Assembly: GCA_964650685.1 (NCBI GenBank)
Contig: CAZYUW010000009.1
Coordinates: forward strand, 1 to 9,818
Source of the DNA: Nitratifractor sp964650685
GTDB taxonomy: Bacteria > Campylobacterota > Campylobacteria > Campylobacterales > Sulfurovaceae
Length of the DNA: 9,818 nucleotides
Direction: 5' to 3'
Below, in pieces: positions 1-7,140 of this stretch; the stretch's first letter is position 1, and the number at the start of each line of letters is the position of its first letter. Both the position numbers and the translations under genes were made by a program. The notes under the pieces were generated by a model that was given only the letters and a program-made list of their open reading frames with translations, was not told the origin of the DNA and did no database searches.

Positions 1-1173
1 GCTGAAGTTGGAGCGGAGGTAGTTTTTGAGCCATCCGGCATAAACCATCTCTCCGGCGCTCTCCATGGCGAAATACTCTCTGTATAGCCGATATCCCAAA
101 AAGAGTTCGTCGCTGCCGTCACCGGTCAAAACGACCCTGAATCCCTCCGCGGATATGCGCTTCATCAAAAACCACAACGGGATCGCGGCCGGATCGGCTA
201 TGGGTTCGTCGATATGCGATACGAACTCGTCCACACTCTCCAGAAAATCCTCCATGCCCATGACGAAGTCGTGATGGGTCGATCCAATGTGCGCCGAAAC
301 GATAGAAGCCCATCTCCTCTCGTCATACTTTTCATACCCCTCGTATCCTACGCAGAATGTATCCACGCTCCCCTGCCTGGCCGCCAGTGCCGATACCAGC
401 GACGAGTCAATACCTCCGGACAGCAGAGAACCCCACTTCAGTCGAGAGGGTATCCTCACGCGAACCGCCCGCTCCAGCCGCTCCAGAAAGAGGCCACTGT
501 CATAAGCATCCGGATCCGATATCGTCGAGTCTCCCAAACACGAACGAAAATATCTCCTGTGTATATCTCCGCCGGGAGCGCAGATCACCATCTCTCCCGG
601 AGAGAGCTGCTCCACACCCCTGTAGAACGAAAAAGGCGGGAGAGGGGATTGAAAAAACATGAAATCCGCAAGCGCCTCGGTGGAGATGGTATGCGACACG
701 CCGAGTATCGTGGCTACCGCCCGGGCTTCGCTTCCAAATACCGTTACGGACGCGTCCGAAAAGAAATAGAGCGGCTTTTTGCCGAATGGATCCCTGTAGA
801 GCCTGACACCCTCCTCCTCTATCAGAGCTATAGCGTACATGCCTTCGAGTCTGGAGGCAAACTCCTCTCCCCAGCGCCCGTAGGCTGCCAATATCAGGCG
901 GGTCTCGCTATCGCGATCGTTCAGCCCGAGCTCCCGCGCAAGCTCCTGGTGGTTGTATATCTCTCCATTGAATAGAACGACTCTTCCATTCTCCTGGCGG
1001 GGCTGATCCATATTTTCGAGATCCCCGGTGATCGCCAACCTATGCGCGCCGACATACAACCCCTCCCGCTCTATTGTGGCAGATGCGTCAGGACCCCTGT
1101 GGGACAGAGAAGAGAAGGCTTCTAAAGCCCTCCCGCGATCGTAGTCTCCCAATATTCCAAAAATTGCGCACAT
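1..1173 (-). CDS. asnB: Asparagine synthetase, glutamine-hydrolysing (3' end outside window)
   Basis: The enzyme makes asparagine from aspartate, glutamine and ATP in the cytoplasm. The reading frame is open from the ATG at 1173 to the left edge, giving 391 residues; the family usually has 500-650, so the C-terminal part is missing only because the window ends. Visible motifs: MCAIFG with the nucleophile Cys2 that becomes the N-terminus after Met removal, HRGPD at residues 25-29, NGEIYN at 69-74 and RDPFGKKPLY at 127-136 (class II glutaminase domain), then the ATP-pyrophosphatase loop LSGGIDSS at 251-258 and GDGSDELFLGY at 351-361. The start lies 4 bases after the stop of the upstream DUF945 gene, so the two are probably cotranscribed; there is no strong Shine-Dalgarno, which fits translational coupling. 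A specialised amidotransferase of a surface-polysaccharide pathway is the main alternative, and the unseen C-terminus and downstream genes would help decide. Confidence 0.93.
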   Translation of the reverse strand, partial: MCAIFGILGDYDRGRALEAFSSLSHRGPDASATIEREGLYVGAHRLAITGDLENMDQPRQENGRVVLFNGEIYNHQELARELGLNDRDSETRLILAAYGRWGEEFASRLEGMYAIALIEEEGVRLYRDPFGKKPLYFFSDASVTVFGSEARAVATILGVSHTISTEALADFMFFQSPLPPFSFYRGVEQLSPGEMVICAPGGDIHRRYFRSCLGDSTISDPDAYDSGLFLERLERAVRVRIPSRLKWGSLLSGGIDSSLVSALAARQGSVDTFCVGYEGYEKYDERRWASIVSAHIGSTHHDFVMGMEDFLESVDEFVSHIDEPIADPAAIPLWFLMKRISAEGFRVVLTGDGSDELFLGYRLYREYFAMESAGEMVYAGWLKNYLRSNFS

Positions 1174-1177
1174 CGCT

Positions 1178-2584
1178 TCACATCATCAGCAGAACCATCA
1201 GTTGTTGCGGAGAGTAGGATACGCCGTTTATCTCGATCCTGCCTTTTTCTACGCGACCTTTGAGAATATAGAAAACACCGTCACGGCGTATGATGTTTTT
1301 CTCTTTCAGCCTCTTCATGAGTACGGCGGCGCGGGGATCTATCCTGCCGAGAAGTCTGCTCGAAAGCTTCATATCGAAGTCGCCCTCGAAGAGGTTGTCG
1401 GCATTGGCCGCCAGATTGATAAGGGCAGAAGATATCGGGCCCTTGAGCTTCTCTCCGGTATAGAGCAGAGATATATCCAGGGTGCTGACCTCCTCCGCTT
1501 CGACCTTCTTGTGTATGGAGAGCTTCGTCTCTCCCCGGACGAGAAGGGTATTGTATATAGGTATGAAACGCTTGTTGAGATCCTCTATCTCGAGAATCAT
1601 CCTCTGCATCTGAGCGTCATCGCCCTTTTTTACCGCACGGGCCAGCTTGACCTGCAGCTCGGTTCTGTCGGAGCTGAGTCTGGCCATCTTTTCAAGTCCT
1701 TCGAGACCGAGATTTTCGAAACTTATCACCGTATCCACACTCTTTATGCCATATGCTTTACCGACGGCTTCTTCGTTGAGAGATCTAAAGGCGAATATCA
1801 ACTCCGCTTCCGCTCTCTTTTCGTCTTTTTTTCTCAACCTGGTCTCCAGACTCCCGGAAAATGCGACCTTTTTGGCGCCGGCCATGGCAAAGTCGATTCT
1901 GTCCACCGATATTCTGCTGCTGCCCAGCATCAATCCCTCCGGAAACACCTCGTCTATATCGGCTTCGAAAACAGCTTTGGACAACTCCGCCTTCTCGCCT
2001 CTGACAGCGGAAGAAACGATCATCTTGTCGGTAGCGATACTCAATCTGCCGACAAGCGAGTCTATAGGGTGTGTGCCCCTAACCCGCGGAGAAGCCACAT
2101 ATATATCCGACTCTTTGCCTTTGCCCGATACGCGTATATCGTCTATATCCACAGATTCGTGCACCTTTTTCGTGAAGCCAATCAAAGCGCCGCACAGCGC
2201 CCTGATCGTCCCGGGCTCTTTGGGCGGAGTTTTCCCGTCGCCCAGATCGCACTCCGAGTGCAGCTTCATCAGCCCGAAACCCGTTCCGTAGCGCAGAATG
2301 ACAGGCCCATGCTCTATATCCACCTCGACAGACTTCTCTTTGATCCTGGCTGCCGCCGAAGCTCTCCCGCTCTCCGGATCCATCAGTACAATTTTCAGCC
2401 ATGCCCTGGAACTCCTCAGCCCCTTTTCGAATTTCGTGATCTCTATCGATATGGCGCCATGGGAAGATCTCTCGAATGTATCGAGATACTGCCGCAGATA
2501 GCTCTCGGAGTTGCCAGAGATATACCACTGCGCTCCAAAATAGAGTACCAGCAGTGCCGCCAGCACTTTTAAAAATTTCACCAT
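1178..2584 (-). CDS. DUF945 (YdgA-like) membrane-anchored protein
   Basis: Protein of 468 residues from the ATG at 2584. One hydrophobic segment, about residues 5-22, follows two lysines and looks like an uncleaved N-terminal anchor or signal, so most of the chain is probably periplasmic. Family marks are the FEKGLRSS stretch near residue 53, EHGPVIL at 91-97 (the HGP motif typical of DUF945) and a C-terminal GRIEING region. No catalytic motif is visible; DUF945 proteins have no well-defined biochemical function. A GTG at 2593 would add three residues, but the Shine-Dalgarno at 2591-2598 overlaps that GTG and sits 6 bases before the ATG, so I chose the ATG. It is the first gene of a unit with asnB (4-base gap) and is transcribed divergently from topA. 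The family assignment rests on recalled motifs, not a search. Confidence 0.75.
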   Translation of the reverse strand: MVKFLKVLAALLVLYFGAQWYISGNSESYLRQYLDTFERSSHGAISIEITKFEKGLRSSRAWLKIVLMDPESGRASAAARIKEKSVEVDIEHGPVILRYGTGFGLMKLHSECDLGDGKTPPKEPGTIRALCGALIGFTKKVHESVDIDDIRVSGKGKESDIYVASPRVRGTHPIDSLVGRLSIATDKMIVSSAVRGEKAELSKAVFEADIDEVFPEGLMLGSSRISVDRIDFAMAGAKKVAFSGSLETRLRKKDEKRAEAELIFAFRSLNEEAVGKAYGIKSVDTVISFENLGLEGLEKMARLSSDRTELQVKLARAVKKGDDAQMQRMILEIEDLNKRFIPIYNTLLVRGETKLSIHKKVEAEEVSTLDISLLYTGEKLKGPISSALINLAANADNLFEGDFDMKLSSRLLGRIDPRAAVLMKRLKEKNIIRRDGVFYILKGRVEKGRIEINGVSYSPQQLMVLLMM

Positions 2585-2590
2585 TTCGTA

Positions 2591-2598
2591 CACCTCTC
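2591..2598 (-). promoter_or_regulatory. Shine-Dalgarno that decides the DUF945 start
   Basis: The minus strand reads GAGAGGTG here, 6 bases before the ATG at 2584. It covers the upstream in-frame GTG (2591-2593), which therefore is unlikely to be the start. Confidence 0.6.
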
Positions 2599-2658
2599 TT
2601 TCTTTCGATCGAACTCTCGTGAATCCGGGTACGACTCCGATCCCGAACCGATATGGAT

Positions 2659-2664
2659 ATTATA
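2659..2664 (-). promoter_or_regulatory. Probable -10 box for the DUF945-asnB unit
   Basis: A perfect TATAAT occurs on the minus strand. The hexamer 17 bases further upstream is TGTTAC, a poor -35, as is common in Campylobacterota. Transcription would begin near 2652 and give a leader of about 68 bases before the ATG. No start site has been measured. Confidence 0.5.
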
Positions 2665-2728
2665 GTCCGATTTCGGTCAAAGTAACAGCTGTTTTGCGCC
2701 TCGACGCTGGAACTGCCATGACGATTTG

Positions 2729-2737
2729 TGCTACAAT
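2729..2737 (+). promoter_or_regulatory. Probable extended -10 promoter of topA
   Basis: TG, one base, then TACAAT forms an extended -10 (TGCTACAAT), 38 bases before the topA ATG, with no recognisable -35. It faces away from the DUF945 -10 box, 64 bases apart, so the 2585-2775 gap is a divergent promoter region. No other gene or RNA is seen in that gap. Confidence 0.55.
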
Positions 2738-2775
2738 GGCGAAATTTCCCAATCATCTATCAGCAAAGAGTGAGA

Positions 2776-4971
2776 ATGAGCAAACTGATCATAGTAGAGT
2801 CGCCGGCAAAAGCGAGAACGATAGGCAACTTCCTGGGGAGAGAGTTCAAAGTGGTAGCCTCCAAAGGGCATATCAGAGATCTACCCAAAAGCAGTTTCGG
2901 AATATCTATCGAAGAGGGGAGATTCATCCCCAAATACTCCGTTCCCAGAGAGGCCTCCCAGACGGTGAAAGAGCTCAAGGAGCTGGCCAAAAAGGCCGAT
3001 GAGGTGTATATAGCGACGGACGAGGACAGAGAGGGGGAGGCGATAGGATACCATATAGCCGTCGCGATAGGCAAAGACCCTTCCACGCTGCCCAGAATCG
3101 TCTTTCACGAGATCACGAAAAAGGCGATCAAAAACGCCCTGGAAAATCCAAGACGGATAGATATGAAAAGCGTTGACGCTCAGCAGGCGAGAAGACTGCT
3201 CGACAGGATAGTCGGCTACAAGCTCTCCCCACTGCTCGCCAGCAAGATACAGAAAGGACTGAGCGCAGGCAGAGTACAGAGCTCGGCACTCAAAATCGTC
3301 GTCGACAGAGAGCGGGAGATCAAAGCCTTCAAAGCGGAGGAGTACTGGAGTATCGAAGGGGTTTTCGCAAAATCGGTCGAAGCCGCTATATACAGATTCG
3401 ACGGCAAAAAGATAGAAAAGATGACGCTGAAAAACGAAAAGGAGGCCTCCGAGATAGTGGAGTCGGCCAAAAAAGAGTCTTTCAGAGTCGCTTCCATAGA
3501 AAAGGCCAGACGCAAAAGCAAAACCCCTCCTCCTTTCATGACCTCGACACTTCAGCAGGCCGCTTCCACGCAGCTGGGCTTCTCTCCGAAAAAGACAATG
3601 ATGGTAGCGCAGAAGCTGTACGAAGGGGTCAAGACCGACAAAGGCAGCACGGGTATCATCACATATATGAGAACAGACAGCCTGAATCTGGCCTCCGAAG
3701 CCGTAAGCGCGGCAAGAAAGTTCATAGAAAAAGAGATTGGCAAAGAGTATCTGCCCGCCAAAGCAAAATATTACAGATCGGGATCGAAAGGTGCCCAGGA
3801 GGCGCACGAAGCCATCCGCCCCACGATGGTGGAGTTTACGCCCGAGATCGCTTCCGCCTATCTGGCTCCGGACGAGCTGAAGCTGTACCGCCTCATATAC
3901 AACCGTTTTCTGGCCTGTCAGATGAAAGAGGCCGAGTTCGAAACCCAGACCATACTCATAGAGGGCGAAAGATCGACCTTTAGAGCCAATGGACGCAAAC
4001 TGCTCTTCGACGGCTTTTATCGTGTAGTCGGTTATAGCGAAAAGGATCGCCTGCTGCCGGAACTCTCGGTGGATCAGAGTGTCGCACTCGACAAGATCGA
4101 AGCGCAGCAGCACTTCACCGAAGCGCCCCCAAGATACAACGAAGCCAGCTTGATAAAGAGACTCGAATCCCTCGGGATCGGCAGACCCAGTACGTACGCT
4201 CCCACCATCACGATACTCCAGAACCGACACTATATCACGCTAGAAAAAAAGAGGATACACCCTACCGAGACGGCATTTACCGTAATAGAGATGCTGGAGA
4301 AATACTTCCCGGAGATAGTTGACAGCGGTTTCACATCGAGGATGGAAGAGAGACTCGACAAGATAGCCGAAGGGGAGGCCGACTGGCAGAAGGTGCTTTT
4401 GGATTTCTACGAACCTTTCATAGAAAAGATCGGCAAAGGCAAAACGGAGATAAAATCCCTGAAGGTAGCCAGACCCACGGGGGAGAAGTGCCCGGAATGC
4501 GGAGAGGAGCTGGTGATCAGAAAAGGACGCTACGGGGAGTTCATCGCGTGCAGCAATTTTCCAAAATGTCGATACAGCAGAAACATAGGGGACTCCGAAG
4601 AGGGTGACAAAGATGAGCAAAAAAGCGACGAAGTGTGCGACAAATGCGGATCGCCCATGATAGTGAAAAGCTCCAGAAGAGGTAAATTTCTGGCATGCTC
4701 ATCCTACCCCAGGTGCAAAAACACCAAACCTCTGAAGCCCCCGAGAGAGCTGGATGTTCCGTGTCCGGAGTGCGGGGGTAAACTACTGGAAAGAGAGGGG
4801 AGAAGAGGCAAGTTTTTCGGATGTTCGTCATATCCGAAATGCAAATTTATCGCTAATTTCGAACCGGTGAACGAAAAGTGCCCCAAGTGCGGATACCTGA
4901 TGGGCAAAAAGAGTGTTCGCAAAAAAGAGCTTCTCGAATGCTTCAAATGCAAACACAGAATAGAAGTATAG
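2776..4971 (+). CDS. topA: DNA topoisomerase I (type IA)
   Basis: The enzyme relaxes negative supercoils by cutting one strand through a 5'-phosphotyrosine link. It has 731 residues. The TOPRIM domain (about 1-115) shows KLIIVESPAK with Glu8 and the acidic TDEDREGE with Asp82, Asp84 and Glu86. The catalytic Tyr297 lies in ITYMRTDS; GIGRPSTYAPTI follows at 468-479. The C-terminus carries four Cys4 zinc-ribbon modules: Cys572/575/592/598, 621/624/641/647, 663/666/683/689 and 702/705/722/725. The first three share the xCSxxPxC pattern; the last ends in CFKC and is divergent. I chose the ATG at 2776 because MSKLIIVESPAKA is the standard family N-terminus; an in-frame ATG at 2728 would add 16 non-conserved residues and lies inside the promoter region. 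It is followed one base after its stop by the phosphoesterase gene. Confidence 0.97.
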   Translation: MSKLIIVESPAKARTIGNFLGREFKVVASKGHIRDLPKSSFGISIEEGRFIPKYSVPREASQTVKELKELAKKADEVYIATDEDREGEAIGYHIAVAIGKDPSTLPRIVFHEITKKAIKNALENPRRIDMKSVDAQQARRLLDRIVGYKLSPLLASKIQKGLSAGRVQSSALKIVVDREREIKAFKAEEYWSIEGVFAKSVEAAIYRFDGKKIEKMTLKNEKEASEIVESAKKESFRVASIEKARRKSKTPPPFMTSTLQQAASTQLGFSPKKTMMVAQKLYEGVKTDKGSTGIITYMRTDSLNLASEAVSAARKFIEKEIGKEYLPAKAKYYRSGSKGAQEAHEAIRPTMVEFTPEIASAYLAPDELKLYRLIYNRFLACQMKEAEFETQTILIEGERSTFRANGRKLLFDGFYRVVGYSEKDRLLPELSVDQSVALDKIEAQQHFTEAPPRYNEASLIKRLESLGIGRPSTYAPTITILQNRHYITLEKKRIHPTETAFTVIEMLEKYFPEIVDSGFTSRMEERLDKIAEGEADWQKVLLDFYEPFIEKIGKGKTEIKSLKVARPTGEKCPECGEELVIRKGRYGEFIACSNFPKCRYSRNIGDSEEGDKDEQKSDEVCDKCGSPMIVKSSRRGKFLACSSYPRCKNTKPLKPPRELDVPCPECGGKLLEREGRRGKFFGCSSYPKCKFIANFEPVNEKCPKCGYLMGKKSVRKKELLECFKCKHRIEV

Positions 4972-4972
4972 A

Positions 4973-5512
4973 GTGCCTGGACCACAAAAACCGATCGTGA
5001 AGATAGCCGTCCTCTCCGATCCGCACAACCGGAGTGAACTTCAAAGAATCGCACTGGACAGAATAGAAAAGAGCGGCGTGGACTACCTGCTGCACGCGGG
5101 AGATCTGTGCACGGAAGAGAATCTTCGGATGCTGAAAGAGAGCGGGACTGCATATGCGGCCGTATTCGGCAACAACGACACCGGTATGCTTCACCTGTCC
5201 TCTTCGTACAATATCGACAAAGAGCCCAGATATCTGCTTCTGGGAAATCTGAGAGTCAAAATGATGCATCTGCCTCTCTATATGAGCCCCGACGCCGAGA
5301 TGATCGTCTATGGACATACCCATCTATTCAAGGCCGAATCCGTCGAAGGTACCCTCTATCTGAATCCGGGAGAGATATGCGCGCGCGAGAGCGGAGAGTG
5401 CGGATATGCTATAGTGGATGTGTATCCCGACAGATGGGTAGTGCGCAGAGAGTCTGCCGATATGGACAACCTCTCTGTGTGGCGAAGTCGTGAAATAGAG
5501 ATGCCGCGTTGA
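4973..5512 (+). CDS. YfcE/MJ0936-type metallophosphoesterase
   Basis: Small calcineurin-like phosphoesterase of 179 residues, the usual size for this family. It probably binds two divalent metals and hydrolyses phosphodiesters; the natural substrate is unknown. Metal-site motifs in order: SDPHN (Asp16, His18), HAGD (Asp44), GNND (Asn67 or Asn68, Asp69), His99, and YGHTH (His115, His117), followed by LNPGE. The loop after His99 reads HLPLY where relatives usually have HGH, so the first His is kept but the Gly and second His are not. The start is GTG at 4973, one base after the topA stop, with AGAAG seven to eight bases upstream; a GTG at 4997 (VKIAVLSD) is the alternative and would trim eight residues with weaker ribosome binding. 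The tight spacing indicates cotranscription with topA and probably re-initiation. No signal peptide is seen. Confidence 0.85.
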   Translation: MPGPQKPIVKIAVLSDPHNRSELQRIALDRIEKSGVDYLLHAGDLCTEENLRMLKESGTAYAAVFGNNDTGMLHLSSSYNIDKEPRYLLLGNLRVKMMHLPLYMSPDAEMIVYGHTHLFKAESVEGTLYLNPGEICARESGECGYAIVDVYPDRWVVRRESADMDNLSVWRSREIEMPR

Positions 5513-5527
5513 CGATGCGTGCTATTT
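5493..5527. repeat. Weak inverted repeat across the convergent ends of the phosphoesterase gene and nusA
   Basis: AAATAG (5493-5498) and CTATTT (5522-5527) can pair around a 23-base interior that also has a small CGC/GCG pairing. It spans both stop codons, which are only 9 bases apart. There is no U-run on either side, so it could at most be a weak bidirectional terminator or a chance match. Confidence 0.2.
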
Positions 5528-6655
5528 GAAGAGGCTTTCGAGAGCCGAAATATCTCCGCTTTTTTGTGTCTCCTGAGTGCTCTGCGGAGCTCTCTCAACC
5601 ATGCCCTCTACTTCGTTCAGCTCTATCTGATATTTGGTCAGCATCGACGCCAGACGGATATTTATCCCGCTCTTTCCAATGGCTTTGGCTTTCTGATCGG
5701 AAGTGATATCGACAATCGCCTTCTGCTCGCTGGTGTTGTTGTTCTCTGTCCTGACATTCTGGACTATCGCGGGAGAGAGTGCCCTCGTTATGAATATCTC
5801 GGGAATTGGGGAGTACTCTATACAATCGATATTCTCGTTCATCAACTCGGCACTGACCGCGTTTATCCTGACCCCTCTCTGGCCTACTGCGGCACCCACC
5901 GGATCGACATCGCTGCGATCTGTCTTAAGTGCCACTTTGGCCCTCTCTCCGGGGATTCGTGAAGAGGCTATGATCTCTACCGTACCGTCCTGTATCTCCG
6001 GCACCTCTCTCTTCATCAGCTCCTCCAGAAACTTTGGAGCCGTCCTTGTAAGCTCCAGATACATTCCGTACTTCTGGTCTATGGTCACAAATCTCAAAAG
6101 AGCCTTGAGGGTATCGCCTGTTTTGAACGACTCCCCCTTTATCCGGTTTCTCTGGCTGAGTATCCCCTTGATCTCTCCTATCTCCACATATGTATTGCCG
6201 TTGTCGTCGACTCTGCTGACGGTACCTATCATGATCGTGCCCACTTTGGACTTGTACTTTTCGAAAAGATCCTGCTCTATCCTTCTCTGGATATGGTACT
6301 CCAGCTCTCTGAAGAGATTCGACGCGGCTGTCCTCCCGTAATCTTCCAGATGAAACTCGGTTCTGATCTGATCTCCGATCTCGATCCCTTCTCCATAATC
6401 GCGGGCATCTTCGAGAGAGATGAAACCCCTGGGATCATTCTGCAGCCTCTCGTCGGCGGCATCGACCACTGTGACCGTCTTGTATATGTGATAGCTCTGG
6501 GTATCGGTATCTATCACGACTTCGAAGTTCTCCTCCTCTGTCGTCAAATCTCTCGCGGTCTTGACGACAGCCTCCCTGAACGCCTCCATCGCGCTGTCGA
6601 CGGAGATATTCTTTTCGTGAGCTATAGCTTCGATGATATTGACTATTTTTTCCAA
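5522..6655 (-). CDS. nusA: Transcription elongation/termination factor NusA
   Basis: NusA binds RNA polymerase and nascent RNA, modulating pausing, termination and antitermination. The protein has an N-terminal polymerase-binding domain (about 1-125), an S1 domain (about 133-203) and two KH domains, with GQRG at 258-261 followed by VRINAVSAEL, and GKSG at 327-330 followed by INIRLASMLT. The C-terminal acidic repeats of E. coli NusA are absent and the chain stops with ESLFK, as is usual for Campylobacterota. I place the start at TTG 6655 (377 residues): the AAAGGA at 6662-6667 abuts the ATG at 6661 with no spacing but is 6 bases from this TTG, and the resulting MEKIVNII matches the recalled Helicobacter N-terminus. 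The ATG would add only two residues. It is not flanked by the rimP-infB neighbours common elsewhere and is divergent from the small-ORF-miaB unit. Confidence 0.95.
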   Translation of the reverse strand: MEKIVNIIEAIAHEKNISVDSAMEAFREAVVKTARDLTTEEENFEVVIDTDTQSYHIYKTVTVVDAADERLQNDPRGFISLEDARDYGEGIEIGDQIRTEFHLEDYGRTAASNLFRELEYHIQRRIEQDLFEKYKSKVGTIMIGTVSRVDDNGNTYVEIGEIKGILSQRNRIKGESFKTGDTLKALLRFVTIDQKYGMYLELTRTAPKFLEELMKREVPEIQDGTVEIIASSRIPGERAKVALKTDRSDVDPVGAAVGQRGVRINAVSAELMNENIDCIEYSPIPEIFITRALSPAIVQNVRTENNNTSEQKAIVDITSDQKAKAIGKSGINIRLASMLTKYQIELNEVEGMVERAPQSTQETQKSGDISALESLFK

Positions 6656-6661
6656 AACCAT

Positions 6662-6667
6662 TCCTTT
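6662..6667 (-). promoter_or_regulatory. Shine-Dalgarno that decides the nusA start
   Basis: The minus strand reads AAAGGA directly against an ATG (6659-6661). A ribosome needs several bases between this site and the start codon, so the TTG at 6653-6655, 6 bases away, is the better start. I see no convincing nusA -10 box upstream. Confidence 0.6.
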
Positions 6668-6722
6668 GTCAATCCATAATTTCGCACGGCAGGCAATCTC
6701 TTTTGTGTCGCTCCGGTCAAGG

Positions 6723-6739
6723 TCGTCTGATGATCGTCT
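6723..6739. repeat. Short direct repeat TCGTCT in the nusA/small-ORF intergenic region
   Basis: TCGTCT occurs at 6723-6728 and 6734-6739, a period of 11 bases or about one helical turn. It lies about 50 bases upstream of the plus-strand -35 position and within the nusA leader region. It could be a regulator site, but two six-base copies can arise by chance. Confidence 0.2.
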
Positions 6740-6786
6740 CTATGCATGCGGGATTGAAGTTTTAAGCAGTGTGTTATTTTATCTAA

Positions 6787-6815
6787 TTGTGCCTTTACAT
6801 AAAATGAAGTATAAT
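6787..6815 (+). promoter_or_regulatory. Sigma-70-type promoter of the small ORF and miaB
   Basis: TATAAT at 6810-6815 is a perfect -10; TTGTGC at 6787-6792 is a partial -35 with a 17-base spacer. The surrounding DNA is AT-rich, in contrast to the flanking genes. Transcription would start near 6822, leaving a leader of about 60 bases that includes a small imperfect hairpin (CAG and TCC at 6827-6836 against GGACTG at 6844-6849). Confidence 0.65.
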
Positions 6816-6881
6816 ATATAGATATACAGCCCGTCCATAAAAAGGACTGTACGACAGATAGAGAAGAAACAAAGGTAGATC

Positions 6882-7121
6882 ATGAAACTGAAGCTGGCCA
6901 GAATGTCACTCAAAGCCAAACCCAAAACGGTGGAACTGAAAAAGATAGAAGAGATGCTGGATGAAAAATCGATCTTCTACTTCGATCGCGACAACTCACA
7001 CAAAGAGATGTCCGCAATGATGGAGCATTTCGAAGAGATGGGGTACAGCGTATATATGAGAGACCTGAAGTACGGTCTCAACGAAGACGAATACATTTAC
7101 GAAGTACATATAGTCAAATAG
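6882..7121 (+). CDS. Small HP0268-like protein (possible nuclease)
   Basis: Protein of 79 residues beginning MKLKLARMSLKAKPKTVEL, with a good ribosome site (AAAGGT at 6871-6876, 5 bases from the ATG). It is charged, has no membrane segment, and contains FYFDRDNSHKEM near residues 32-43 and an acidic EDEYIYEV near the end. I recognise the pattern of the small Campylobacterota family of Helicobacter pylori HP0268, which from memory sits directly before miaB (HP0269) there too. A structural study, as I recall it, reported DNA-nicking and RNase activity for HP0268; whether that holds here is not shown by the sequence. It is the first gene of a unit with miaB, 19 bases upstream, under the promoter at 6787-6815. 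A role linked to RNA or tRNA metabolism is an inference from that position only. Confidence 0.75.
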   Translation: MKLKLARMSLKAKPKTVELKKIEEMLDEKSIFYFDRDNSHKEMSAMMEHFEEMGYSVYMRDLKYGLNEDEYIYEVHIVK

Positions 7122-7140
7122 TATCGGGTCGACTGTCCGC

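Noticed and set aside
214..975. Plus-strand open frame of 253 codons opposite asnB
   Set aside because: The minus strand encodes an unmistakable asparagine synthetase across this stretch; the plus-strand product is low in recognisable structure.
1202..2572. Long plus-strand open frame of 456 codons opposite the DUF945 gene
   Set aside because: It is an exact antisense shadow. The real gene rarely uses TTA, CTA and TCA codons, so the opposite strand lacks stops; the predicted protein shows no family motif.
2647..2677. ACCGA/TCGGT inverted repeat around the DUF945 -10 box as an operator
   Set aside because: The arms are only five bases with a 21-base gap, easily expected by chance.
2728..2775. 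Upstream ATG that would extend TopA by 16 residues
   Set aside because: It overlaps the -10 box and precedes the probable transcription start; the family N-terminus begins at 2776.
2881..4230. Minus-strand open frame of 449 codons opposite topA
   Set aside because: Antisense shadow of a highly conserved gene; no ribosome site or domain.
6668..6786. tRNA, small RNA or extra gene between nusA and the small ORF
   Set aside because: No cloverleaf, no long hairpin and no frame with a ribosome site; an ORF at 6633-6821 runs antisense out of nusA and lacks features.
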